A stretch of 64,000 nucleotides of DNA, from the NCBI GenBank assembly GCA_020310875.1, contig CM035439.1:143953200-144017199 (forward strand), written 5' to 3'. Positions 21,501 through 28,993 of the stretch are shown here, piece after piece. The position numbers and the translations under genes were made by a program. The stretch is from Ceratopteris richardii (Eukaryota; Streptophyta; Polypodiopsida; Polypodiales; Pteridaceae). Below the pieces are notes generated by a model. The model saw nothing but the letters and a program-made list of their open reading frames with translations, ran no database searches and was not told the DNA's origin. Numbering within the stretch: position 1 is the stretch's first letter; each line of letters begins with the position of its first letter.

Positions 21501-21505
21501 AGTGA
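15572..21505 (+). CDS. gag-pol: E2 gag-pol polyprotein, complete and uninterrupted
   Basis: The 1977 residues contain gag (capsid about 95-260), four knuckles (CGKCHGYGHLASEC 351, CTFCGRTNHTEDRC 381, CWRCHGFGHTQSRC 462, CRYCSGEGHFDEDC 488), protease with LDSGA at 741-745, and a short coiled coil near 970-1010. Reverse transcriptase follows (about 1125-1360) with FLDD at 1281-1284 instead of the usual YVDD or YIDD. RNase H has D1419, E1461 and D1486. One H2C2 module (about 1580-1670) precedes an integrase core with D1697, D1759 and E1795, which keeps the D-35-E spacing. The protein ends at RVKPYFK without a chromodomain. The ATG lies 85 bp after the primer site. All catalytic residues I can place are present and there is no stop codon, so this copy could still supply proteins. 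It lacks the second protease and second H2C2 of E1/E4. Confidence 0.95.
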   Translation: MSEGSSSSGATQTQREEHAQRRTLERERRRWEPPGEWTSIGSKKSVKNVYSRRTVASQVRKFEGGILRPRALNFWDRSDIDITPLFEMAQRISVHLGDFTKFSGTWDEDPDSFIQLFEVTCEANDVVDQDQRLRIFPAILRDEAANWYGNLTPQERGTYQMLKEAFLAKFRRQGFQDRLAQQMDYLRQRVNESIDNYIQRMETLVRKMGANAPNDETLKRRFISGLRDPTAQQHISLTRPATLMDAKEKARLWEEVQLCQQRKMELLYEPMGGPGNIPMKDPGQGSPALTTPAFVAATSTPGEVKPALTEERILELVTQAIKAATITQETYTVKPEVTTNPNQVFRSNTWCGKCHGYGHLASECPTVSRVFTDRSPPRMRCTFCGRTNHTEDRCYNKRAYEERTMKSGDIRERPYTGLPAQSVPPTSRWESRPTYGYGAQGQGGDYPRGATRDQRRDGPIQCWRCHGFGHTQSRCPNEKKPIDYTPLCRYCSGEGHFDEDCPKRRAAAGKEKGPVGSSNYVDTQMHPTSRAQEHIPTIGVVFKTPNPQEGSSSSMHFVDAYEAKKPHKDPTVAVVTRTQEYSKKNPRSEGEEGSQERIAEREEVENQVGGLVEQQEFEDGEEVEILPPVTKEFVPGIAPFPERLKAPQIRKERQSSEEVDIVKLLADTEVTLDIGTLLKCSPVYRKQFYNEYIKKPRKARDKKRQDKDVQGIIQSITTQIDSNAPAVTVEIKGYAVPGAQLDSGAAVNLMTEFMMKALGLNHMEETPMSLRMVDQTQVKSAGLLKNVSPIVGGLEFKVDYLIVRPRTSEATFSILLGRPWLVQAECVHDWRTGFISIGPKSDRIQIQVSPPSSNKKKTIIVDEMEKKEKEKARHESARARFSLNTDTYKNLLQDGFNLQLFKNQDTKMGEYQNPLLYNDDSDQELLGWLTHTSKFDCYMLSIDTSKNKATQSLEKGTSREELKLELAPTREVQQLRERVRMLEAEILKRSRESEKEAKSKTKVSEAIVKAELKKLGSIEREQNNDLLANNARVIGEHIPITVSSRNKEYSREAQLEKWEVFSEKFLSVGSELPDRVRDCIKTTLKNFSEAFAWSYSDLRGIDPRICQHYIDLEEGTRPICQRLRRTNPVYSELIKLELTKLLEAGFIYPIASSEWVSPIVVVPKKNKKIRICIDYRKLNERTKKNHFPLPFTDQILDRVAGHKLYSFLDGFSGYNQIQIHEEDQSKTTFTIEWGTYAYRVMPFGLCNAPATFQRAMIAAYQDYLQDWMEIFLDDFAIRGDDENMMERIEAILRRSIEKGIALNPEKCTFGVRRGLLLGHVISEKGIAVDEDKVEKIGQLLPPQNLRQLIGFLGHANYYRRFILNFASIAAPLTTLLRKDQQYQWTGECQVAFDSIKERLINAPILVAPDWTKEFHVHTDASHTAVGAVLCQADEKKLDHPIYYASRNLNSTERNYTTTEKECLSMIFAVNKYRHYLMGKHFTFYVDHEALKYIINKPELSGQLMRWMLLLQEFQFTVVTRPGKAHILADHLSRIVNEEPISGVPDDAPDGHLFQVEAKIPWYADLVNFLCTTKYPPGASKREKQKLLVLAKHHSIIGGKRYRYFVHESIYRRCLEEEEANLVLRALHDEPCGGHFAGELTARKILLAGYWWPTLFKDSHTYCKKCDKCQRMGKPTLAHAAPLTPVLALKPFEKWGIDFVGPIDPPSRRRSNRYILVCTDYVTKWVEAKALKTDRAVDVAKFLYEQIITRFGCPLEIVSDRGTHFVNELIEELMELYKIKHRKSTPYYPRANGQVEVTNKILEQILTKTVAVHRRDWDERLLEALWAYRTSYRVTTKSTPFSLVYGEEAIFPIEKEVPTLRVAIEARLGEEESLKERYIQLVKLEEKRLIAQQSLEAIQKRRKERHDKNLKTYVIQEGDLVLVYDSKYYKFPGKLQTRWAGPFKVVELNSNGSMQIQDLGEEYAPVKVNALRVKPYFK

Positions 21506-21605
21506 TGTTAGGTTGGGAGAAGCCAGACGAGACCCAAACGAAATGACGAAGTAGACTCCTTGTACATACATGTATAGTTATATATATATATATATATGCG
21601 CATAT

Positions 21606-21691
21606 GTAAGCTATGATTTGTGTGTCAAAAATATTCTTCCTTGCTAGCTCAAGAATCTTGGACTTCTAATTATTTTTCTTATGTTGCGCAG
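21606..21691 (+). promoter_or_regulatory. Candidate intron just upstream of the E2 small ORF
   Basis: A donor-like GTAAGC at 21606 follows an (AT)n run, and a branch-like TTCTAAT at 21664 is followed by a T-rich tract and the acceptor TTGCGCAG ending at 21691. The 86-bp size is normal for plants. The next ATG, 26 bp later, opens the small ORF. An upstream donor could also use this acceptor to skip gag-pol. Confidence 0.5.
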
Positions 21692-21716
21692 AGACTGTTA
21701 GGAGCTAAGTAACAAA

Positions 21717-22067
21717 ATGGCAGACCAAATTACGCAACTCTACTTGTACGAGCTAAGGATATATTTCTCGGACCAAACGTTCGCTCGCATGGACATAGAT
21801 GTCGACGACTTTGAGACGGAATACAATGTTGAGGAAGCGCATTGGCTGGTATGCTTTATAAACCAGGATTTGGGTGTTGCATTTTACATTGAGTGTTTTG
21901 AGGAATACCTAGCTCGACATGTAGGATGGGCGGGAGATCGATACTACTATTTTGATCCTTCGAGGGAAATGCCTAACGAGGAAAACGATATCACATGGGC
22001 TTGGGCAGATGTGCTAACGCTAGGAAGTGATGACGGAGCTCCCGAAGTTGAGCTTGACTCGCCTTAG
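21717..22067 (+). CDS. Small acidic ORF downstream of E2 pol, unknown function
   Basis: This 116-residue ORF begins MADQITQLYLYELRIYF and is strongly acidic, with many aromatic residues and a C-terminus rich in Asp, Glu and Pro (EVELDSP). I recognise no domain, signal peptide or membrane segment. It lies 211 bp after the polyprotein stop, in the position where E1 and family A/B keep their larger accessory ORFs, but it shows no likeness to them. A candidate splice acceptor sits just upstream, which is the main support for expression. It could be a chance ORF, although its composition is unlike the flanking non-coding DNA. Confidence 0.5.
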   Translation: MADQITQLYLYELRIYFSDQTFARMDIDVDDFETEYNVEEAHWLVCFINQDLGVAFYIECFEEYLARHVGWAGDRYYYFDPSREMPNEENDITWAWADVLTLGSDDGAPEVELDSP

Positions 22068-22441
22068 GGAAGTTGTCGGGATGCGAGTACGATGAAAGAC
22101 TACATTAGACATTCCGGGGACTCACATTCTAGGACACCTAGGGATAGGTATAGGAGGGACTAAGGCATAGCTGGTTGTAGTTACCAAGTGAAAAGTTAAC
22201 TCGATGAATACATATGTAGTGTCTGTAGTTGAGAGAATGAAGTGAAGAGGTGGTTGATCTGTCAAAGGCTAGAGTGTATATGTTTTGCATGTATGAGTGG
22301 GAACGGTGGGTAAAGTCCCTTTCTTCCTCTCCCTAATTCTCAGGACTTGGGTGAACCAATTAATTATGAAAAAAAAAACAAAAAAAGAAAAGAAAAGAAA
22401 AAATTTTGTGTCACTGTGATCGTACCGATGCGCTATGGTGG
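22068..22441 (+). other. E2 3' non-coding region with A-rich tract
   Basis: No coding frame is credible here. An A-rich, G-interrupted tract lies at about 22370-22403. Confidence 0.5.
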
Positions 22442-22765
22442 ACTAGTAGGTGGGTGGATTTATCCTCGCCGGGTGGTTAGGACCACGAGCCGCAGCTAGT
22501 TTCGCCACAGGCTTGGGATGTATGTGATTGTGTCTTAGCTACGCGCCATAACGGGTTGGTAGGTGGGTGGAGCCATCGTGGCTGGGGAGTCACGACCACG
22601 AGCCGTATCCAGTTTCGTTATGGGCTAGCTGGTATATGTTATGTGTTATCATTGTGTGTTTGGGTGTTGTGCGCTGCATTGCATTGGTAGATGGGTGGAA
22701 TCAACCTGATCGGGTGGTCAGGTCCACGAATCGCATCCAGTGTCAATGTAGGCCAACGTGTGATT
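22442..22765 (+). repeat. Three diverged tandem repeats of about 120 bp
   Basis: Three successive units share a core like GGTGGGTGGA, then a variable 10-15 bp, a GGGTGGTNAGGNCCACGA block, and CCGTATCCAGTTTCG or close variants. They begin near 22450, 22563 and 22687. They lie between the small ORF and a long purine tract. No function is known to me. Confidence 0.65.
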
Positions 22766-22802
22766 AAAATAAAATTTTCATATGAAGTTATTCCCCACTC
22801 CT

Positions 22803-22830
22803 GAGGGGGAGAGAGAGAGAGAGGAGAGGG
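22803..22830 (+). promoter_or_regulatory. Long purine run, candidate E2 polypurine tract
   Basis: Twenty-eight purines in a row (GAGGGGGAGAGAG and so on) are followed by CGATGATCGC. If this primes plus-strand synthesis, the E2 3' LTR would start at about 22834 and be about 3.7 kb long. A rival candidate is the repeated GAGGGGAAGCTCATT block at 24948-24999, which would give an LTR of about 1.5 kb. Confidence 0.4.
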
Positions 22831-22833
22831 CGA

Positions 22834-23693
22834 TGATCGCCTGGAAAGGACTGTTATTTTCTTCTGTGATTGGTATGTGTTGGCTTGCGACAGATCAGCC
22901 CACTTTGGATCAACATTCTTGAAGGCACGGAGACTCTATATGTATTTATGGATGAGGCTTTAGCGAGGTAATGCAACGGTAGTGCTTTATAACTTGTGTG
23001 CTCTATCTGAGGGTTTTTCTAGTGTGTGGGACATTCTAGGGTTCTGATGTATGTCTTCACTTGTACTCGAGTTTTGATGATTTTTGCAGGACGACGATGG
23101 GGATTCTTCGGAAGTGTCTAGTCATGGAATGATTGTATATAGCGAATAAGTAGATGCAATAATGGGGTATGCATTTTGGGTATTTTTGCATCTCCGATTG
23201 TGTTCATTTCAGTTGTCGTTGTTCATTTCAGTTGTTGTTATTTTCTTTTCTGTTTGCCGCAATAGTAGTTGCATGTGTAAAACATGGAAAGGTATGTATG
23301 TGTTATCTTGGTTGAGACCATTTTCCATAATGGAATGCATGAGCGAATTGATGCATGGCTGAAATGGGAATTGCGTATATGTGCATGTTCTTGGATCATT
23401 TTGGAAGTGACTGATTTGAATGTATTTATGAGTGATTTTTAGCACTAATAGCTTCAATGAGTGTAGGTTCAGTTGGAGTATCGGCTCGATGGGAAGGTAT
23501 GCAACTAGTTGTGCACTGATGTTTTCATGGTTGTTTTGATCAGATTGCAGCAAAAGTGGCTCGTCGAGGACGACTTCGCAAATAAGAAGAGGGAAGTATG
23601 TTAGCTCCGAAAATGGTTGATTTTTATGCCCTAATGTGGTTTTATTTGGCAGGAAATTGTTTGATTTCAGGTATTGCAGAATGAGTTTGATAA
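22834..23693 (+). other. E2 3' region with splice-like signals, no recognised gene
   Basis: Several acceptor-like sites occur in plus sense, for example TTTTTGCAG at about 23091, TTGATCAG at about 23544 and GGTATTGCAG just before the polymerase-like fragment. This suggests captured genomic DNA with introns rather than cDNA. I could not assign any of the short frames here. Confidence 0.35.
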
Positions 23694-24066
23694 TTGATGA
23701 GAAGCATGCGGAGATACTGGCTGCAGGGATGTGGAGAAAAGGTTTCACTTGAAAAAGGCCATTGTGCTTTTGATGTTGGAAGATACTTTATCATCAAGGG
23801 TTCTAAGAAGGTCTTGATAACACAAGAGGAGAAGTCCAGAAGGCTTATTTGCACCTCCTTACATAATGGTAAAGGTTTTCATAAAGGTTATCCCTTGGCA
23901 AATAAGGGAATGACATCAAGGATTTCAAATGTGACAGTGAGCTTCAAGTATGATGTTGAGAAAGAAGGGGGTAGGATTGCATGGGATAAAGGGTTGTTTG
24001 TTCATTCATGGTGTCCATCTGTTGTTGATGAGCTAAAACCAATTGGATGCGCATTTAGATTCGTAT
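23694..24066 (+). pseudogene. Captured fragment like RNA polymerase IV/V second-largest subunit (NRPD2/NRPE2)
   Basis: The plus frame from 23694 encodes EKGHCAFDVGRYFIIKG followed by SKKVLITQEE. This matches a conserved signature of the RNA polymerase second-largest subunit family, (D)xGGYF[IV][IV]KGxEKV[FIL]IxQE. The CAFD form, rather than CPxD, is what I associate with the Pol IV/V subunit, whose complexes drive RNA-directed DNA methylation. Changes at GG (to GR) and EK (to KK) suggest decay. Similarity is clear over about 45 codons (to roughly 23850) and uncertain after that. A splice-acceptor-like GGTATTGCAG lies just upstream. The fragment is in sense with E2 and lies in its 3' region or LTR. 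Pol I, II or III origin is the alternative. Confidence 0.55.
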
Positions 24067-24376
24067 CATGTTGTTGCAATTTTGAAATGGCAGTCCATCC
24101 TAAGTATTGCGTTGGGTTTTTTTCTATTGGCTAAAACAGAAAGAGGGCTACACACATAACGGTTTTACTTATAGTAAGATGTTTGAGATTCTTGGAAATG
24201 CCAAGGAGATGCAGAACATTCAGAAACTCTTGGAGGATATGTTGAATGATGATATTGTCCTTATTCCAAATGTATTTAATGTTGTTGCAAGGGCTTATGC
24301 GAGCGTTGGCTTGTTTATGGATGCTATTTCTGCTTTTGAAAGGATGTCAGATACAAGCCTATACTATACCAGATGA
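24067..24376 (+). pseudogene. Captured fragment of a PPR protein gene, frameshifted
   Basis: Two overlapping plus frames read as one PPR-type sequence. The first ends in ILSIALGFF and the second continues WLKQKEGYTHNGFTYSKMF and EILGNAKEM. The switch falls in a T7 run at about 24115-24121. A PPR-like repeat follows (PNVFNVVARAYASVGLFMD, then AISAFERM). This is the usual shape of the start of a P-class organellar RNA-binding PPR protein: an LxFFxWxKxxxGFxH segment followed by 35-residue helical repeats. Only one to two repeats are present and the frame is lost near 24376, so it is a dead fragment. It directly follows the polymerase-like piece in the same orientation. Confidence 0.55.
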
Positions 24377-26043
24377 TGCATGGGCCCTGTACAAGCGGAT
24401 GAAAGCAAAGGGAACCAGAAAGGAGGAGTGGGGAGGTAGGTCCATTATGTTGCAAGTCTGACGAGCGCACCAGAAGGAGTGGCGGCCGTGGCTGGTGGGG
24501 GGATGCATCTTCAAAGGGGGGAGAAGCGCGTCGTATACTGGGGAGTTCTTCCGGAATGGCTGATGTTAAAAAGGGAGGCTCTCTTCCTGATTTGGACGCA
24601 CTCGGCATGCGGGAGTATGTGTGAGAGAGAGATGCTCGGCGTCACGATTCCCAGATGCCACATTCTCACTTTGTTCATGGGAAATTTCATGTAGACCGCG
24701 GGTACCTCTCTCTCTTCTGGGAAGTCGATGGTAGCACTTTAGCACGAGGGCATCAGGCGGTCCTGTGAAAGAGATGCTGGCATGGAAGCTGTGGCGCTTG
24801 TGATAATGCTTCAATAGAGACTATGCAACACACATGTTCAAGATCAAATTTGGAGTTTCGCTCGACCTTCACAAGTGGGAGAGCAGCAAGAACGTGGCTG
24901 TGATACAAGATTCTTGGACCTATGAAGATTAACATATGCAGAGAGAGAGGGGAAGCTCATAGAGGGGAAGCTCATTGAGGGGAAGCTCATTGAGGGGAGC
25001 TCTTGCATAGGGCTGCGGTGCTATACAACATATTGTATATCGTATATTGTCCGAAATATGCATATGGACATGTGATGTAAACCCCAAGGGAGGAACGTTC
25101 TCTCATGGTTGAGAACAAGCAGGAAAAACTGGAGAATATTTCAGAGCCAAGGCTAGAAGACAAAACTTAAAGCGATGAGATAACAGAGAAACCTACCAAT
25201 GAGATCTTCATGCTAGTGTGGGCTGCGTCAAGAAGATCAGTCTTGAAGGCAAACTGGTAGATGTTATGGAAGCTGATACTCATCAGTAAATACATGAAGA
25301 TGCAAGCTCTTCTTATATTGATAAGTTTTCATTTCCATATTTCTTTGACAGTAATACTTTCTGATATGACTGCACTTCTCTAGGATGGTATAAAAGTATT
25401 TTACCATTAAAGCGATGTCTGAAGGATGGTTTTGCTTTGATATGTGTATAGATAGCCAAAGGATACCCTTGATGGATACATCAGGTCTTCCCACTTAGAA
25501 CCTTCATATGAATAGCGTTCTTCTATGATGACTTGAACCACTGCTGAGTTGTTGGGTTATGATTTTGTATACACGAAAAATGAGTGGTTTTGATGATTGT
25601 GCAAACGATTCCAACTTAGTCAACCTAAGCGCCTGATATGAGGACTTGCATATATTTCTTTCTTCTGCATATAGAGATTTTCTTTTCTTTCTACTGAGAT
25701 CTTCAACATGGAAAATCTGCACAGAATTATGGTAGCAAGGTTGATCCCACACATATTTGAAATACAATAGGATTGATGGCATCATGTTATTGTATATTAA
25801 ATGGGAACAGTAATTCCGGGAGCCATGCATACACTAGAACGATGGTAGTTGTGTTTTCGATACCATAAAAGAATGAAACGTAGAAATATTGGTAAATAAC
25901 ATTTACGGATAAAATTTTGGTAACGGCTCGAGTTCGAGATAGAGAAGATTGAGATGGACACATGCTAGCAATGATCATAGCTCTGATAAAGTTGTGCCAA
26001 AGGTTCCCTTGAGTGGTCTTTTTCTTGGGAATAGATCCTGTAA
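24377..26043 (+). other. E2 3' region or LTR body, no recognised gene
   Basis: A short frame near 24371-24461 (DDAWALYKRMKAKGTRKEE) may be more captured coding sequence. The rest shows nothing I recognise. It must contain the outer part of the E2 3' LTR, since the LTR sequence on the right continues upstream of 26044. Confidence 0.4.
24948..24999 (+). repeat. Tandem purine-rich 16-bp repeats
   Basis: About four copies of GAGGGGAAGCTCATT lie head to tail, the last shortened to GAGGGGAGCTC. Each copy looks like a polypurine tract. The array could be the plus-strand primer region of E2 or an unrelated microsatellite-like expansion. Confidence 0.55.
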
Positions 26044-26540
26044 GATGGCGGAATACCTTTGTCTGGGCAAAGACTTCTTGAATGTGTGTGTAAGTGCATA
26101 TGTGTTTGGGTGTCTCTGTATGTGAGTGTGTGCCTGAGTGTGGATGTGAAAGTATGTGGTTGTGAATAGGAAAGGGAGATAATTAGAGGAAGAGTAAGAG
26201 AAAAGAGGGGAACCGGGAAATAAGTGGCGGGGGAGCATGTGAGCAAGAAGATACTCGGGAGTACATTCACATACCATTAGTGACTTGAAGTAAGGCAAGT
26301 GAACTGATTTTGGGAAGTTTGAGTAAAACATAAGCGAGTATATGCATCTTCCCCTTAGACAAAGAGTCATGTTCATTTGGTGCGTTTGCCGGGAATATAT
26401 GAGCTAGTGCATAGACATAGGAAGTATCCATTGTGCGAAAATTGTGGGCTCTAGGTAATCCAAATAGACCGATTCCGAGGGTTTCGAACAAAATAAAGTC
26501 TCGTATAATCACTTTTTCCCTTGGGCTCAAGACTTGTTCA
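26044..26540 (+). repeat. E2 3' LTR, part shared with the 5' copy
   Basis: This is colinear over 497 bp with 14970-15466 and has about six substitutions by eye. It ends at TTGTTCA, after which E3 gag coding starts at once. The LTR extends further upstream by an unknown length. Confidence 0.85.
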
Positions 26541-28370
26541 ACTTCCCAAGAGACTTGGGAAACCTTGTCAAACTACTTTTCTTCCAACACAAGGGCTAGG
26601 AAGAATCAATTGTGGTTTGAGTTCACAACCCTTAGGAAGCAGCCCAAGCAATCAGTCTCAGAGTATGTGACAAAGATCAAAGATGTGGCAGACCAATTAG
26701 CAAGCATTGGAGAGGAGATTGAAGAGGAGCAAATAGTCAGGCAAGTAACAAATGGACTCAAGGCAGATGATAAGTGGGAAAGTTTCACCACTGCAATGGA
26801 CCTCTATATGGACATGCATACTCCTGATCTCACAACACTCATGGGCCAACGATTTACACATGAAGCAAAGTTTACAAAGGCTGGAGATCAATCAAAAGGT
26901 AACAACCCCTCTACTCTCTATACTGATAAGAAAGTTAAAGATAAAGGTAAAGGGAAGAAACAGGATGAAGAAGGCTCTACCTCTCAAGCTAACTATGCAA
27001 GGAGAGGTGGGTCATCTAGAGGAAGAGGCAGAGGAGGTAAGTCAGGTAGGGGGAGACCCTACAACTCATCACCATGCAACATTTGTGGATTCTCTAATCA
27101 TACCACAGATGAATGCTACAAGAACTACAAGAATCAGAGAGGAAGAGGCTACTCAAGAGGTGGATACTCTCAAGGGAGAGGCAGATTCAATCAACACCAA
27201 GGCTACAATGGATACAACAACCAATACAACAACAACTACAACAACAACCACAATGGTAATTATCAAGGTGGATTCAGAAATAGAAGAGACTACAACAACT
27301 ACACAGAGGAGCAAGATGACTCCCTATTGATCATGAATATGACCTCCAAGATAGGTACAAATGATGATCATTTATTTTACATTGACTCAGGATGTTCTAA
27401 CCATGTAGCTGGCAATGTGGCACTACTTTCTGATTTGGAAGAGCCCAAGGGCAAACATCAGGTACAAACAGGTGATGACACTAAACATTCTGTTGTTAAG
27501 ATTGGAAATGTGAAGACATGTGATGGTAACCAGAATCTATTGAGCAGGGTACTCTATGTACCAACCATCACCAAGAATCTAATGAGTGTTGGTCAGATTG
27601 TGGAGAAAGGTTTGCAGGTCAGATTTACACAACATGGAGCATATGTGGAGGACCCAAGACATGGTTTCAGAAGGATAGCCAAAGGGGAGAAATCAGGTAG
27701 ATTATTTACATTTGAGCTAGAAGATACCAAGAACATTGCTTTGTATAATTACAAGGATCAGACACTTTCAGAGTTAGAAATATGGCACAAAAGATTAGGG
27801 CACATAGGTGAAAGAACTCTAAAACAAATGTGCAGGGATCAATGTGTGCTTGGGATACCTAATGTGTCCAAGCAACACATGATTTACAAGTGTGGATCAT
27901 GTCAATTTGGTAAGTCTCACAGGTTACCTTATTCAAGGAAAGGTTTCATGCATGAAGACTACCTAGACTTGGTACATACAGATGTTTGGGGACCTAGTAA
28001 GGACCCTTCTATTTCTGGCTCAAGGTATTATGTGTCCTTCATTGATGACTATAACAGATGGACCATTTTATACTTTATGAAGCATAAAGATGAAGTGTTT
28101 AATTGTTTCAAGAGGTATTTTGCACTTGTTGAAAATCAAACAGGAAGAAGCTTGAAGAGGCTAAGGTCAGATGGTGGAGGAGAGTACTTCTCCAATGAGT
28201 TTGAAGATTTCTTGCAGGAAAGAGGCATCAAAAGGGAGATTACTACAAGGTACTCACCTGAACAAAATGGGGTGGCAGAAAGAAGGAATAGACTCATAGT
28301 AGAAACAGCTAGGTCTATGCTTAATGAGAAAAAGTTACCAAATTATCTTTGGGCAGAGAGTGTATCCACT
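26541..28370 (+). CDS. E3 gag (partial), protease and integrase of copia polyprotein
   Basis: Coding begins in frame directly at the E2 boundary with TSQETWETLSNYF, inside the copia gag domain, so the N-terminus is cut off. The apparent upstream ATG at 26433 lies in the E2 LTR and is not native. The nucleocapsid has CNICGFSNHTTDEC (CX2CX4HX4C) in an RGG- and Asn-rich region. The protease shows YIDSGCSNH. Integrase has its H2C2 (HKRLGH and CGSC), HTDVWGP, RSDGGGEYFS and NGVAERRNR, giving D, D and E. Coding breaks after WAESVST, where the LTR of E4 begins at 28371, and resumes in phase at 41670 once the single duplicated CCACT is discounted. No other stop codon is seen. Confidence 0.92.
28366..28370. 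repeat. Target site duplication of E4, left copy (CCACT)
   Basis: CCACT at 28366-28370 is repeated at 41670-41674, immediately outside the two LTRs of E4. It falls within E3 coding sequence. Confidence 0.93.
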
Positions 28371-28979
28371 TGTAGCTCAAGCGTAAGCACCACCTCCTTT
28401 ACTTGTCAATCCGCGGAGACGTGAGGACCGGTATGAAGACCACGAGCAAGTGAAGGCACAAGTGCGTGAGTGAAAGCACACAAACATGCGCACACATACA
28501 CACACACGCGCACAAAGTAAGATCAAAGAGAGGAACAATGGAAAGCTTAGATTGCAAAAGAGTTCTCTTACAAAAGTTCTATTCTCTAACAAGCTAACCT
28601 CAAAAATGAGCTCTCTAGCTCTTTTTATAGTTTTTTGACTAGTTTTGGCCCTGTCCAGACCTAGTGTCCGGCCTAGTTAAAAATTAGGTTCCAGGGCTTA
28701 TTTGAGGGCTCAAACGAAGTCTAAAAATTATGAAAATTGGTACGATGGTACTTCTAATACTCCTCAAGCTCGAGGACTCCTCGGCTTGAACAAAATGGAG
28801 TTACTAAAAATAGATAATGGTATTTACAATGGTTTCTAGTGATGAAAATCACTATTTTTGTAGGGGATTCTTCTGAAAATTTGACATACACTTCTTGGAG
28901 CTCCCTACTTGCTCCCTTTCCTCGTGTGTCCACCTTTTGATGTGCTTCCATGATTTGTCCTTGACTTTGAGCTTCAACA
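28371..28979 (-). repeat. E4 3' LTR
   Basis: On the minus strand it runs from TGTTGAAGCT to TGAGCTACA. It differs from 41061-41669 by one base, A at 28953 against C at 41643. Small ORFs inside are not genes. A minus-strand TATA box (TATAAAAA) lies at 28622-28629. Confidence 0.95.
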
Positions 28980-28993
28980 CTCCCCCCCCTCTC
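28980..28993 (-). promoter_or_regulatory. E4 polypurine tract
   Basis: On the minus strand, purines (GAGAGGGGGGGGAG type) directly precede the TG of the 3' LTR. The same tract precedes the E5 LTR at 45172-45184. Confidence 0.85.

Larger units (their letters stand above)
14970..26540 (+). mobile_element. E2: Ty3/gypsy LTR retrotransposon, coding intact, with host gene fragments
   Basis: The two ends share a 497-bp sequence (14970-15466 and 26044-26540) that ends in TTGTTCA. The left copy is followed by a primer site and a 1977-aa polyprotein, then a small ORF and about 4 kb of non-coding DNA. The upstream part of the LTR is missing on the left, where E1 begins, but sequence continues upstream of 26044 on the right. 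Hence E1 most likely inserted in the E2 5' LTR. On the right E2 stops abruptly inside the gag of E3. By eye the shared LTR parts differ at about six positions, so the element is fairly young. Confidence 0.85.

Noticed and set aside
26433..26540. N-terminal extension of the E3 gag ORF
   Set aside because: These 36 codons belong to the E2 LTR and are also present at 15359-15466, where no copia follows.
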